From Fen-1258 sp964449775 (GTDB lineage Bacteria; Bacteroidota; Ignavibacteria; Ignavibacteriales; Melioribacteraceae), in NCBI GenBank assembly GCA_964449775.1, contig CAYVBQ010000018.1, forward strand, positions 12,592 to 76,591: a DNA stretch of 64,000 nucleotides. The letters run 5' to 3'. Made by a program: the position numbers and the translations under genes. A model generated the notes under the pieces. That model saw nothing but the letters and a program-made list of their open reading frames with translations, made no database searches and had not been told where the DNA came from. Of the stretch, positions 17,261-26,398 are shown piece after piece (position 1 is the stretch's first letter; each line of letters starts with the position of its first letter).

Positions 17261-17354
17261 TTGTTCCCTTATTTATTTCGTTAGAAAATACTTCATTTAA
17301 ATGAAAGAAAGAAGCAACTCGTTAATTAAACTCAAAAATTAGTTTAATAAATTT

Positions 17355-17460
17355 CTTCGTGATCGTGTTCTTAATCGTAATCATGATCTTTAATGCGAGC
17401 AAGATCACGATCATGAGCAAGTGCAAGAAAGAAGGATGATATCATGCTCTTGCTCTTTTC
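17355..17460. repeat. Short-word repeat with GATCACGATCATGAGCAAG words
   Basis: Imperfect inverted and direct repeats of GATCGTG, ATCATGATC, GCGAGCAAGATCACG and ATCATGAGCAAG lie just after the pgk stop. They could fold into a long imperfect hairpin at the end of the operon. Confidence 0.65.
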
Positions 17461-17462
17461 AA

Positions 17463-18662
17463 TTATTTATCATCATTCAAAGCTTCAACACCGGGAAGAA
17501 TCTTTCCTTCAAGAAATTCTAATGAAGCGCCGCCGCCTGTAGAAACGTGTGAAACTTTATCATCAAGTCCGGCTTTCTTAATCGCAGCAGCAGAGTCACC
17601 ACCGCCAATAATTGTTATAGCACCATTTCTAGTTGCCTCAGCCAGCGCACCGGCAATAGTATCGGTTCCATTCGCAAAATTATCAAACTCAAAAACTCCC
17701 ATCGGTCCGTTCCAAATTATAGTCTTGCTGGAAAGAATTACGTTCTTGAATTCTTCGATCGTTTTTGGTCCAATATCTAATCCCATCTTGCCAGAAGGAA
17801 TTTTATCGGCATCAACAACTGCTGAAGGAGATTCATTCTTGAATTCGGCAGCCACTACATTATCTTTGGGTAACAACACTTTTGCTCTAGAAGTTTTGAA
17901 TTTTTCCAGCATCTGTTTTGCGAGATCAATTTTCTCTTCTTCAAGTAAAGATGATCCAATCTCATACCCCATAGCTTTGTAGAATGTATAAGCCATGCCG
18001 CCACCGATCAAAAGATTATCAACCTTCGGCAGAAGATTTTCGATCACATCAATCTTTCCTGATATTTTTGATCCGCCCAGAATTGCTGTGAATGGACGAA
18101 CAGGATTTGCAATTGCCTCACCAAGATAGTCGAGCTCCTTTTGCATCAAGTAACCGGATGCGCAAATTTTAATAAACTTCGTTACACCTTCTGTTGAGGC
18201 GTGCGCGCGATGTGCGCTACCGAATGCATCGTTAATATAAACATCTCCAAGTTCAGCGAGTTGTTGGGCAAACTCGGGTACATTTTTTTCTTCTTCCGGA
18301 TGGAATCGTAAATTCTCAAGAAGCAGAACTTCACCGTCATTCATAGAAGCGACAATTGCCTTAACTTGGTCACCAATACAATCCGGTGCAAACTTTACAT
18401 CCATCTCTAACAATTCACCAAGACGTACCGCAACTGGTTTTAAACTGTATTTTGGATTTGGCCCGCCTTTAGGTCTGCCGAGATGACTCATCAATATGCA
18501 GCGTCCCCCGTCTCCAATAATTTTTTTGATTGTTGGGAGTGAGGATGTAATTCTAATATCATCTGTTATTTTTAAGTTTTCATCGAGCGGAACATTGAAA
18601 TCAACACGTACAAGAACACGTTTGCTTTTAAGATTTACTTTGTCAATACTCAGTTTTTTCAT
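17463..18662 (-). CDS. pgk: Phosphoglycerate kinase
   Basis: Transfers phosphate from 1,3-bisphosphoglycerate to ADP. Signatures include KRVLVRVDFNVPLDEN at the N terminus, LMSHLGRPKG, FGSAHRAHAS, LGGSKISGKI, and the C-terminal nucleotide-binding GGGDSAAAIKK with VSTGGGASLEFLEG. ATG at 18662 is preferred because GGAGGAG lies just upstream; an in-frame start six codons earlier would be within the Shine-Dalgarno region. Downstream of gap in the usual glycolytic pair, but a 100-bp miniature element lies between them. Confidence 0.97.
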   Translation of the reverse strand: MKKLSIDKVNLKSKRVLVRVDFNVPLDENLKITDDIRITSSLPTIKKIIGDGGRCILMSHLGRPKGGPNPKYSLKPVAVRLGELLEMDVKFAPDCIGDQVKAIVASMNDGEVLLLENLRFHPEEEKNVPEFAQQLAELGDVYINDAFGSAHRAHASTEGVTKFIKICASGYLMQKELDYLGEAIANPVRPFTAILGGSKISGKIDVIENLLPKVDNLLIGGGMAYTFYKAMGYEIGSSLLEEEKIDLAKQMLEKFKTSRAKVLLPKDNVVAAEFKNESPSAVVDADKIPSGKMGLDIGPKTIEEFKNVILSSKTIIWNGPMGVFEFDNFANGTDTIAGALAEATRNGAITIIGGGDSAAAIKKAGLDDKVSHVSTGGGASLEFLEGKILPGVEALNDDK

Positions 18663-18700
18663 TTTACTCCTCCGTTGCAAATACTAATTCCTAAAAAAAA

Positions 18701-18800
18701 GGAGGCTGTATCAAAAGTGTCAAGATTGGATGAGTTGGATTTAATTTCGTTTTAGAATTACAACTTTTCATCAGTAAAAATTACTTTTGAGACAGCCTCC
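18701..18800. mobile_element. 100-bp miniature inverted-repeat element between gap and pgk
   Basis: The ends are GGAGGCTGTATCAAAAGT and ACTTTTGAGACAGCCTCC, 17 of 18 bases complementary, with about 64 non-coding bases between. The end GGCTGTCTCAAAAG resembles those of several DDE insertion sequences, so this is probably a non-autonomous derivative. Transcribed from gap towards pgk it would form a long hairpin. Confidence 0.8.
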
Positions 18801-18821
18801 CTGGCTAGAATATCTTTTTAA

Positions 18822-19880
18822 TTATTTAATCATTTTCATTAACAGATCAACAACGCGGCATGAATAGCCCCATTCGTTGTCATACCATGCAATAACTTTG
18901 AAGAATCTCTTTTCGCCTTTTAAGTTGTTACCTACTGTTGCCAGTGAATCATAAATAGATGATCTCTCATCATGAATAAAATCTGTTGATACAACTTCCT
19001 CGTTGCAATAGCCAAGAATCCCTTTAAGGTAAGTCTCAGATGCTTTTTTCATCAATGAATCAATCTCTTCAATTGAAGTATCTTTTTCCGAACGGAAAGT
19101 AAGATCTACGACAGAAACATTGGCTGTTGGAACCCGGAAGGACATACCGGTAAGTTTTCCTTTTGTCTGAGGAAGAACTTCACCCACCGCTTTTGCCGCG
19201 CCGGTGCTTGAAGGAATAATATTGATTGCAGCAGCACGTCCGCCTCTCCAATCTTTTTTCGAAGGTCCGTCAACTGTCTTTTGTGTTGCTGTATAAGAAT
19301 GAATTGTAGTCATCAAACCGCTTTCGATTCCAATTCCCTCTTTCAATAAAACATAAACAACCGGAGCTAAACAGTTTGTGGTGCAAGATGCGTTCGAAAC
19401 GATTAGATGTTTTGCCGGATCGTATTCGTTATCATTAACACCAATAACGAGAGTCTTAACATCACCTTTGCCCGGTGCTGAAATCAAAACTTTTTTTGCG
19501 CCAGCAGTGATATGCCCTTTAGCTTTTTCAGAATCTGTGAATAAGCCGGTTGATTCAATCACTATATCAACACCAAGATCTTTCCATGGTAACTGAGAAG
19601 GATCTTTCTGAGCCATTACACATTTGATCTTATTGCCGTTTACAACGAGAACGTCATCAACTTCAACTGAAGGAGAACTTTTTTCGCTTCCAATTGTTCC
19701 TTTAAACTTTCCATGAACAGAATCATATTTTAATTGGTAAGCAAAATATTTTGCGTCTGTACTAACATCTACAACAGCAACGATATCGACTTCCTTTCCA
19801 AGAAGACCTCTGTCTGATAAAACGCTGATTATCTGTCTACCAATTCTACCAAATCCATTAATGCCAATTTTTACAGTCAT
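18822..19880 (-). CDS. gap: Glyceraldehyde-3-phosphate dehydrogenase (type I)
   Basis: Oxidises glyceraldehyde 3-phosphate with NAD and phosphate. INGFGRIGRQ begins the Rossmann fold; the catalytic cysteine is in SNASCTTNCLAPV; SYTATQKTVDGPSKKDWRGG, GMSFRVPTANVSVVDL and WYDNEWGYSCRVVDL follow. At 352 residues it is slightly long because of insertions in the first domain. AGGAGTAATAAA precedes ATG. First gene of the gap-pgk unit. Confidence 0.97.
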   Translation of the reverse strand: MTVKIGINGFGRIGRQIISVLSDRGLLGKEVDIVAVVDVSTDAKYFAYQLKYDSVHGKFKGTIGSEKSSPSVEVDDVLVVNGNKIKCVMAQKDPSQLPWKDLGVDIVIESTGLFTDSEKAKGHITAGAKKVLISAPGKGDVKTLVIGVNDNEYDPAKHLIVSNASCTTNCLAPVVYVLLKEGIGIESGLMTTIHSYTATQKTVDGPSKKDWRGGRAAAINIIPSSTGAAKAVGEVLPQTKGKLTGMSFRVPTANVSVVDLTFRSEKDTSIEEIDSLMKKASETYLKGILGYCNEEVVSTDFIHDERSSIYDSLATVGNNLKGEKRFFKVIAWYDNEWGYSCRVVDLLMKMIK

Positions 19881-20076
19881 TTTATTACTCCTTGATACAT
19901 AATTGAATGAAATTCGGAGTCAAATATAGATAAACGTGAATGAAGTTTCAATTTGTGGAAAGGTTAAAAATTATTTTAAGATAAAGATTGTTGATTTGAT
20001 ATGAAAAAATTATCTTGGGTGCAACAGTAATAGGAACTATCGTAAAATCTATTCATAATTATATGTGAGGATAAAA

Positions 20077-20757
20077 ATGGCTATAACCGAATTTTTATCA
20101 TTCGTTCCAATTTTTTCTGATCTTCCGAGTGAGACCCTTGACCAAATCGAAAAGATCGGTACTCGCAAAAGCTACAAAAAGAATGATGTAATTTTAATGG
20201 AAGAAGATTCCGGCACAGCTCTTTTTGTGATTGTAACGGGGAAAGTTAAAGTTGCACGTTGCAGTAACGATGGCAGAGAAGTAATTCTTACTATCCTTTC
20301 TGATAGTGATTTCTTTGGTGAGATGGCTATTCTTGATGGACTCACACGCTCTGCAACAGTCACTTCGATTGAGGAGACGGAATTATTTTTACTACAAAGA
20401 AACGATTTCATGAATTTATTACACGAACATCCGGAAATCTCGGTTGCTCTTCTTCAAGAATTGACTAAGCGTTTACGTTCAGCTGACATGAAAATAAAAG
20501 CGCTTTCATTAAAAGATGCCGAAGGAAAAGTTGCTACTGTTATACTCCAATTAGCTGATGATATAGGGAAAATTAAACAAGGTAAAGTTGAAATTGACAA
20601 ACTACCCCTACAGCAAGATTTAGCAAACATGGCAGGAACGTCTAGAGAAACCATTTCTCGAACTCTGCATTCATTTGCAAAGAAAGGCTTGGTTGAATTA
20701 GAGGGATCTAAATTAAAAATCCTTGATTATGAAAAATTCAAGGGAATGTTCATCTAA
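20077..20757 (+). CDS. Crp/Fnr-family transcriptional regulator
   Basis: A 226-residue regulator: an N-terminal cyclic-nucleotide-binding-type beta barrel (VTGKVKVARCSNDGREVIL, FFGEMAILDGLTRSATVTS) and a C-terminal winged helix (LPLQQDLANMAGTSRETISR). No Fnr-type cysteine cluster is visible, and the ligand cannot be read from sequence. ATG at 20077 has GAGG six bases upstream and is preferred over GTG at 20065. The next gene starts one base after its stop. Confidence 0.9.
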   Translation: MAITEFLSFVPIFSDLPSETLDQIEKIGTRKSYKKNDVILMEEDSGTALFVIVTGKVKVARCSNDGREVILTILSDSDFFGEMAILDGLTRSATVTSIEETELFLLQRNDFMNLLHEHPEISVALLQELTKRLRSADMKIKALSLKDAEGKVATVILQLADDIGKIKQGKVEIDKLPLQQDLANMAGTSRETISRTLHSFAKKGLVELEGSKLKILDYEKFKGMFI

Positions 20758-20758
20758 T

Positions 20759-21589
20759 ATGCCCCTTAAAATTGATCTTCACACTCACACAAATTATTCG
20801 GACGGTGTTTTTTCTCCTGTAGAACTTGTTGAGAAAGCCCATCAACGCGGCTTAGACATTATCAGTATCACCGATCATGACAGCATTAATGGTATTAACG
20901 AAGCTATTGTTTGTGCAAAAGATTTAGGAATCGAAATCATAACCGGTTTGGAGATAAGTACAGACGTAGACGATAAAGAAATTCATCTCCTAGCATATTT
21001 CATTGATATTGATAACGAAGAGCTTTTAAAGTATCTGAGTTTCTTTCGAGATGAGCGAATGCATCGCGCCAAAAGAATTGTGCAAAAATTGAGAAAACTG
21101 GGTCTGCAAATTTCAATGGATGATGTTGTTGCACACGCTCAAAATTGCGCCATCGGCAGACCTCACATTGCATATGCAATGATCGAACTCGGATTAATTA
21201 AAAATTACAATGAGGCGTTTGAAAAATATATTGGTGATTATGGACCAGCGTTTGAGAGAAAGATCCATGTATCGCCTCAGAGCGCCTTAAAATTGATAAG
21301 TGATGCCAATGGATTATCATTCATCGCTCATCCGGGATATATGAAAGAAAATTTACTACTTAGTTTAATTAAATCGGGTATTGACGGTATTGAATGTATT
21401 CATCCGTCTCATGGTGAAAATCAAGTTCAATTCTACCGCGGAATAGTTAACCAATATTGTTTGTTAGAATCCGGCGGATCTGATTATCACGGCGGGAAAA
21501 AATTGGATGAAGAAAATCTAGGTAAATTTATCCTCGGTCAAAATCAGTTCGAGGCAATGAAAAAAATGGTTCGCAAGCACAACTCATAA
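20759..21589 (+). CDS. PHP-domain phosphoesterase (RNase AM/TrpH type)
   Basis: A 276-residue PHP metalloenzyme. Metal ligands are in DLHTHTNYSDG, ITDHDSI, FIAHPG and GGSDYHG. The length and HTHTxxSDG-xxTDHD layout match 3',5'-nucleoside bisphosphate phosphatases that also trim RNA 5' ends (RNase AM/YciV); function is by family only. ATG at 20759 follows the crp stop directly, so the pair is coupled. Confidence 0.87.
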   Translation: MPLKIDLHTHTNYSDGVFSPVELVEKAHQRGLDIISITDHDSINGINEAIVCAKDLGIEIITGLEISTDVDDKEIHLLAYFIDIDNEELLKYLSFFRDERMHRAKRIVQKLRKLGLQISMDDVVAHAQNCAIGRPHIAYAMIELGLIKNYNEAFEKYIGDYGPAFERKIHVSPQSALKLISDANGLSFIAHPGYMKENLLLSLIKSGIDGIECIHPSHGENQVQFYRGIVNQYCLLESGGSDYHGGKKLDEENLGKFILGQNQFEAMKKMVRKHNS

Positions 21590-21708
21590 ATTCTCACACC
21601 AAAACAGAGACGCATGAAATATTTTTCTACTTTTTGTTCACTCTAAAAACAGTAAATTTGCCAAGCGTCTTTAATAAACATTTTTATAAAAATATAGTCG
21701 AGGAGTTC

Positions 21709-23961
21709 ATGCGAGCCGTAAAAATTTGTTTGATCTTTATTGCATTCAGTACATTAAATAATGCTCAATCTATCGGTCAGTGGAAGATATATTCCGATAT
21801 GAAAAAAATTAACGATGCTGTAGCTACATCTTCGGGAATTTGGACGGCAACAGATGGCGCTGCTTTCAAGTTTAATTTCTCCGACAGCAGTTATAAAATA
21901 GTTAATAAAGTTGATGGATTAAGCAGCCAAGCCCTTACATCTGTTACCGTGGATAATGACAATAAGATTTGGTTCGGTTCACGGGAAGGTTATATAAACA
22001 TCTTTAATCCGCAAAATAATTCTGTTAGCAAAATAGTCGAGATTTTTACTTCCGGCAAAACGCAAAAGCAGATCAATCGAATATTCGTTAAAGGCGATTC
22101 AGTGTTTGTATCGTTCGATTTCGGGTTAGCGATCATAAATGCAAAGACCCTCTCTTTTATCGACTCTTTTTTGAAGCTTGGTAGTTTTCCTGCCGAATCC
22201 AAAATAATTAGCGCTTTTAAGTCGTCACTTATTTACGCTGTTACTGAATATGGAGTAGCGGTTCAAAAACCGGGTACTACCAATCTTTCTGCACCGGAAT
22301 CATGGAACACCTTTCCGCTGAGTTCATTCTTACCTCAATACCCGACTCCATCCGCAACACAAATTTTAGAATATAACGGACAGATATTACTTGCTACTTC
22401 AAACGGAATTTATAAATTCAACAATGGTTCGTGGCAGTCATTCGTTTTTGACGGGAAGAACATCCTAAGTATGAAAGTTTCCGGAACTACTTTGTACGCT
22501 GCAACTTCAAGCCAGGTATTAAAATACTCGGGCGGGCAATCAACTATACTTTATACAAATGAGAATCAAACCTTTAGCTCTATTTCCATAACCGTTGACC
22601 AGACGATATATGTATCAACAGCGCAAGGATTGATTGAATATAAAAACAATGTCACCCGAACACTCTATCCTAATGGCCCGGCAGGTAATTTATTTGTGAA
22701 TCTTTCTGTTGATCCATCTGGCACACTTTGGGTAGCAACGGGTAAGAATAATGCGGGTAAAGGAATTTTTAAATTTGACGGCACAAATTGGAAAGTTTTT
22801 GACAAATCCTCTAATCCTATTCTTCCCTCAAATGATTATTATAATGTTTACGCGGCACCGGATAGCACAATTTACTTCTCAAACTGGGGAGATGGTATTG
22901 CACTTTTTAAGAACAACGCTTTCCAAGTATTTACCGCAAACAATAGTTCCTTAATTGGAATTCCAAGCAACAACAAATATGTTGCAATTACAGATTCCAA
23001 AACCGACTCGAAAGGAAATTTGTGGATTCTCAACACTCAGTCTGCATCAAGAAAACCATTAAGTGTTTATACAAAACAAAATCAGTGGATTCACTTTTCA
23101 TTTTCTACACCTTCTCTTTCCGAAAATGATAATCTCGATAAACTTATAATAGATCAATACGACACTAAATGGTTTACCGTAACAATCAATGGCAGGTTTG
23201 GACTCTACTATTTTAATGAGAACAAAACACTTGACAATACTAATGATGATATTCAAGGGTACTTGAACTCAAGTAATAATCTTCTCAGTGACTTGATAAC
23301 AGCTTTAGCAATTGATGCTAGAGGTAATTTGTGGGTGGGAACAAACATAGGCGTAAATGTGATTCCAAGTGTGGATGTAAGAACAGATCAAACGAAAATT
23401 AAAGTCACAAAGAATCTTGGTTTCGCACTGACAAATCAAACAGTAACATGTATTACAGTTGATCCTCTCGATCAAAAATGGATTGGTACAAAACAGGGTG
23501 TATTTGTTTTATCGTCAGATGGAATTCAACTCGTCAATGATAAGCCGTACACCACAAAAAATAGCCCGCTGCCAAGTGATGATATTAAAAGTATTGCCTT
23601 TGACGCAAAAAATGGAATCGCTTATATCGGAACAGATTACGGATTAGCAGCACTTCAGACTGCATCAATTCAACCGCTACAAAGTTTTAGTGAAGTGTTT
23701 GTTTATCCAAATCCTTTTGTTCTGAGTAATGATGCAGCATCATTAACAATTGAAGGACTTATTAAAAACAGCAGTATCAGAATTTTTAATATCAACGGAA
23801 ATTTGATTCGTGATTTCAAATCTCCCGGTGGAAAGATTGCATTTTGGGATGGAAAAGATTTGGATGGCAACTTGGTACCAACCGGAGTTTATATAATTGT
23901 TGCATACGATGAAGAAGCCAATAATGTTAAAACATCCAAGGTCGCGGTAATTAGAAAATAG
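21709..23961 (+). CDS. Secreted double-propeller protein, PorZ-like (T9SS)
   Basis: A 750-residue exported protein. The signal peptide is MRAVKICLIFIAFSTLNNAQ. Repeated propeller blades follow (SSGIWTATDGAAFKF, DNDNKIWFGSREG, DPSGTLWVATGKN, DARGNLWVGTNIG). The C-terminal domain of about 85 residues (VYPNPFVLSNDAASL ... GNLVPTGVYIIVAYD) is of the FlgD-like/T9SS sorting kind. Size and architecture match PorZ, a type IX secretion component, but other regulator-propeller proteins look similar. ATG at 21709 is chosen for the signal peptide and GAGGAG upstream. Confidence 0.7.
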   Translation: MRAVKICLIFIAFSTLNNAQSIGQWKIYSDMKKINDAVATSSGIWTATDGAAFKFNFSDSSYKIVNKVDGLSSQALTSVTVDNDNKIWFGSREGYINIFNPQNNSVSKIVEIFTSGKTQKQINRIFVKGDSVFVSFDFGLAIINAKTLSFIDSFLKLGSFPAESKIISAFKSSLIYAVTEYGVAVQKPGTTNLSAPESWNTFPLSSFLPQYPTPSATQILEYNGQILLATSNGIYKFNNGSWQSFVFDGKNILSMKVSGTTLYAATSSQVLKYSGGQSTILYTNENQTFSSISITVDQTIYVSTAQGLIEYKNNVTRTLYPNGPAGNLFVNLSVDPSGTLWVATGKNNAGKGIFKFDGTNWKVFDKSSNPILPSNDYYNVYAAPDSTIYFSNWGDGIALFKNNAFQVFTANNSSLIGIPSNNKYVAITDSKTDSKGNLWILNTQSASRKPLSVYTKQNQWIHFSFSTPSLSENDNLDKLIIDQYDTKWFTVTINGRFGLYYFNENKTLDNTNDDIQGYLNSSNNLLSDLITALAIDARGNLWVGTNIGVNVIPSVDVRTDQTKIKVTKNLGFALTNQTVTCITVDPLDQKWIGTKQGVFVLSSDGIQLVNDKPYTTKNSPLPSDDIKSIAFDAKNGIAYIGTDYGLAALQTASIQPLQSFSEVFVYPNPFVLSNDAASLTIEGLIKNSSIRIFNINGNLIRDFKSPGGKIAFWDGKDLDGNLVPTGVYIIVAYDEEANNVKTSKVAVIRK

Positions 23962-24004
23962 AGTTCCGGATTCAATAGACTTCTGCAAAATAAAATATTT
24001 GAAA

Positions 24005-24095
24005 GTTCTGTCATTTCGGACTGAGGGAGAAATCTTTGAAATTGTTCTCTAAATATAAGTTTTCTCTCCGGCTTGCGCCGGATCGAAATGACAAG
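24005..24095. repeat. Dispersed repeat (GTCATTTCGGACTGAGG family)
   Basis: GTCATTTCGGACTGAGGGAG, AAATCTTTGAAATT, then CCGGCTTGCGCCGGATCGAA and ATGACAAG, with inverted ends (GTCATTTCG / CGAAATGAC). Related to 10657-10687. The CCGGCTTGCGCCGG core is a small hairpin. Confidence 0.65.
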
Positions 24096-24148
24096 TCACT
24101 TATTTCGCAGCAACTCTAATAATTTTGTTTTAGGATATTTGAGAAATA

Positions 24149-26092
24149 ATGATTGACATAAAAAAACTTTCGATTCAATTTACAGGTGAAAATCTTTTTG
24201 AAAATGTAAACCTCAGAATCAGTAAACATGATAAGATTGCTCTCGTTGGGTCGAACGGCACAGGCAAATCGACTTTATTAAAACTTCTTTATGGAATCGA
24301 ACGACCGGAATCGGGTGAAATCTATCGTCAAAAAGGGATTCGCATCGGATACCTTCAGCAAGATTTAATTTCCTCTAAAGGACAGACTCTATTCGCGGAA
24401 GTAAAATCTTCACTGCCCGATTTAAAATCTTTGGATGAGAGAGAATCCGAAATTATTGAGGGACTCAATTCTTCTTCCCTTTCTGATGAGGACCGTGAAG
24501 AATTACTTGAAGAACTCGGCGAGATCCATCATAAAAAAGAGGAAATTGATTTTTATTCTGCTGATTCAAGGATTGAAAAGATCCTTGAGGGACTTGGTTT
24601 TAAGAGTAAAGATTTTGATAGGAGTACCGATGAGTTTTCCGGCGGATGGCAGATGCGTATTCAGCTTGCTCAAATTCTTCTTGCAGAAAATGATTTGATC
24701 CTTCTTGATGAACCCACAAATCATCTTGACCTTGATACTCTAACCTGGCTCGAAGAATTTCTCCAAAATTTCAAAGGTTCTCTTATTATTGTTTCTCATG
24801 ATAGACATTTTGTAAATAGCGTAACCAATAAGACGCTTGAAGTGTTCGATAAACAGATCAGTTTTTTCCCCGGTAATTATAGCGCTTATCTAAAATTTAA
24901 AGACGAGCGCGATCTTCAACTGCGCGTACAACAAAAAACTCAAGAGAAAAAAATAAAAGAGACGGAAAAATTTATAGAACGGTTCCGTTATAAATCTACA
25001 AAAGCAAAACAAGTTCAGAGCAGGATCAAACAACTTGAAAAGCTTGATACAATCTCGATTGCCGAGGAAGAGAAACGAATTGAACTAAGATTTCCAGATC
25101 CGCCAAGAAGTGGTGTTGTTCCCGTCGAGTTGAAAAATATTTCAAAGTCCTATGTCGATTTACCTGTATTAAAAAACGTAAACATGTTGATCGAACGCGG
25201 AGATAAGATTGCTATTGTTGGTCCGAACGGCGCGGGTAAAACCACTCTTGCCAAAATTATTGGCGGTAAATTAAAACCAAGCGGCGGAGAATTAATCTAC
25301 GGGCACAACACATTATTTTCTTATTACGAACAGGAAGTCGCTGATGCTTTGAATCCCGAAGATGATCTGATTGACACGCTCGAAGAAATGAACAACGATT
25401 TAAGTGTGGGGCATTTAAGATCTATTCTGGGCTCTTTTCTTTTTTCGGGTGATGATGTTTTTAAGAAAGTTAAGGTTCTTTCCGGAGGTGAAAAGAGCCG
25501 CGTTGCTCTTGCCCGCCTTCTACTAACACAAAGTAATCTCATAATACTTGATGAACCTACAAATCACCTTGATTTTTCTTCAAAGGAGATTTTGAAACAC
25601 GCACTAATGGAATTTACAGGCACTCTTATTATTGTTTCTCACGATATTGATTTTTTGGAACCCATCACAACAAAAGTCATTGAAATTCGAGATCAACACG
25701 TTAAAGTTATAGTAGGCGGAATTGGCTACTATCTACAGAAGCAAAAAGAAGAAGCTATAGTTGAGAGCGAGAATATATTTACCGATCAGAAAGCGAATCG
25801 TAAAGATCAGAAAAGATTGGAAGCGGAAATTCGTCAACAGAAATTTGTATTAACAAAAGATTTTAAGACAGCACTTGAGAAATGTGAAAGCGAAATCGGC
25901 ATTTTAGAATCTGAAAAAAGTAATTTGGAAAATGATCTAGTAAATCCCAAAATATTCAGTAATCCTCAACTCGCCAAAGAGAAAAATCTTGATTATGAAA
26001 AGACAAAATTACAACTTGATACAAAATATACCCGCTGGACGGAACTCACTCACCAAATTGAAGAGATAGAAAAGAATTTATTGGAATTGTAG
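24149..26092 (+). CDS. ABC-F family ATPase (Uup/YkpA-like)
   Basis: A soluble protein with two ABC domains and no membrane segments. Walker A motifs are GSNGTGKSTLLKLL and GPNGAGKTTLAKII. Walker B with the ABC-F hallmark appears twice as LDEPTNHLD. Between the domains is the linker carrying charged ERFRYKSTKAKQVQSRI, and the last 90 residues form a coiled coil as in Uup. ABC-F proteins act at the ribosome E site; which subtype this is cannot be settled here. A terminator hairpin follows. Confidence 0.93.
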   Translation: MIDIKKLSIQFTGENLFENVNLRISKHDKIALVGSNGTGKSTLLKLLYGIERPESGEIYRQKGIRIGYLQQDLISSKGQTLFAEVKSSLPDLKSLDERESEIIEGLNSSSLSDEDREELLEELGEIHHKKEEIDFYSADSRIEKILEGLGFKSKDFDRSTDEFSGGWQMRIQLAQILLAENDLILLDEPTNHLDLDTLTWLEEFLQNFKGSLIIVSHDRHFVNSVTNKTLEVFDKQISFFPGNYSAYLKFKDERDLQLRVQQKTQEKKIKETEKFIERFRYKSTKAKQVQSRIKQLEKLDTISIAEEEKRIELRFPDPPRSGVVPVELKNISKSYVDLPVLKNVNMLIERGDKIAIVGPNGAGKTTLAKIIGGKLKPSGGELIYGHNTLFSYYEQEVADALNPEDDLIDTLEEMNNDLSVGHLRSILGSFLFSGDDVFKKVKVLSGGEKSRVALARLLLTQSNLIILDEPTNHLDFSSKEILKHALMEFTGTLIIVSHDIDFLEPITTKVIEIRDQHVKVIVGGIGYYLQKQKEEAIVESENIFTDQKANRKDQKRLEAEIRQQKFVLTKDFKTALEKCESEIGILESEKSNLENDLVNPKIFSNPQLAKEKNLDYEKTKLQLDTKYTRWTELTHQIEEIEKNLLEL

Positions 26093-26098
26093 ATAAGA

Positions 26099-26125
26099 CC
26101 CGCCAAAAAGATTGGCGGGCAGGTT
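26099..26125 (+). terminator. Terminator after the ABC-F gene
   Basis: CCCGCCAA / TTGGCGGG stem with a 5-base loop, followed by CAGGTTTTTAA. Its sequence also resembles the CCCG-CAAA-GCC words seen elsewhere. Confidence 0.7.
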
Positions 26126-26195
26126 TTTAATCGGAGCACGTATGAACAGAATGAATTTCTACCCTACAAACTGTAGTGTAGATTTGTCATCTGCA

Positions 26196-26398
26196 ATTTG
26201 AACGGATTGAAAATCTGTTCTACTAGTAGCGCAGAAATCCTTTCTGCGCAAAAAACAAGCGAGCAGATTATAAAGCTGCTCTACATTCTGAAGCACGGAT
26301 ATTCTATCTGTAATTAGAACAGATTGAAAATCTGTCTTACTAGTAGCGCAGAAATCCTTTCTGCGCAAAAAATCAAGTGAGCAGATCGGAAATCTGTA
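26196..26398. repeat. 117-bp tandem repeat with internal hairpins
   Basis: Two copies, at 26196-26312 and 26313-26398 (second incomplete). Each carries GATTGAAAATCTGT, TACTAGTAGC, then GCGCAGAAATCCTTTCTGCG, a perfect short hairpin. Repeats run to the stop of the ROK gene. Confidence 0.8.

Noticed and set aside
17355..17460. Diversity-generating retroelement template repeat
   Set aside because: No reverse transcriptase or variable-repeat gene nearby; the words are short and imperfect.
24149..26092. ABC exporter ATPase
   Set aside because: Two fused ABC domains with the ABC-F linker and no membrane segments or permease gene; ABC-F is the better call.
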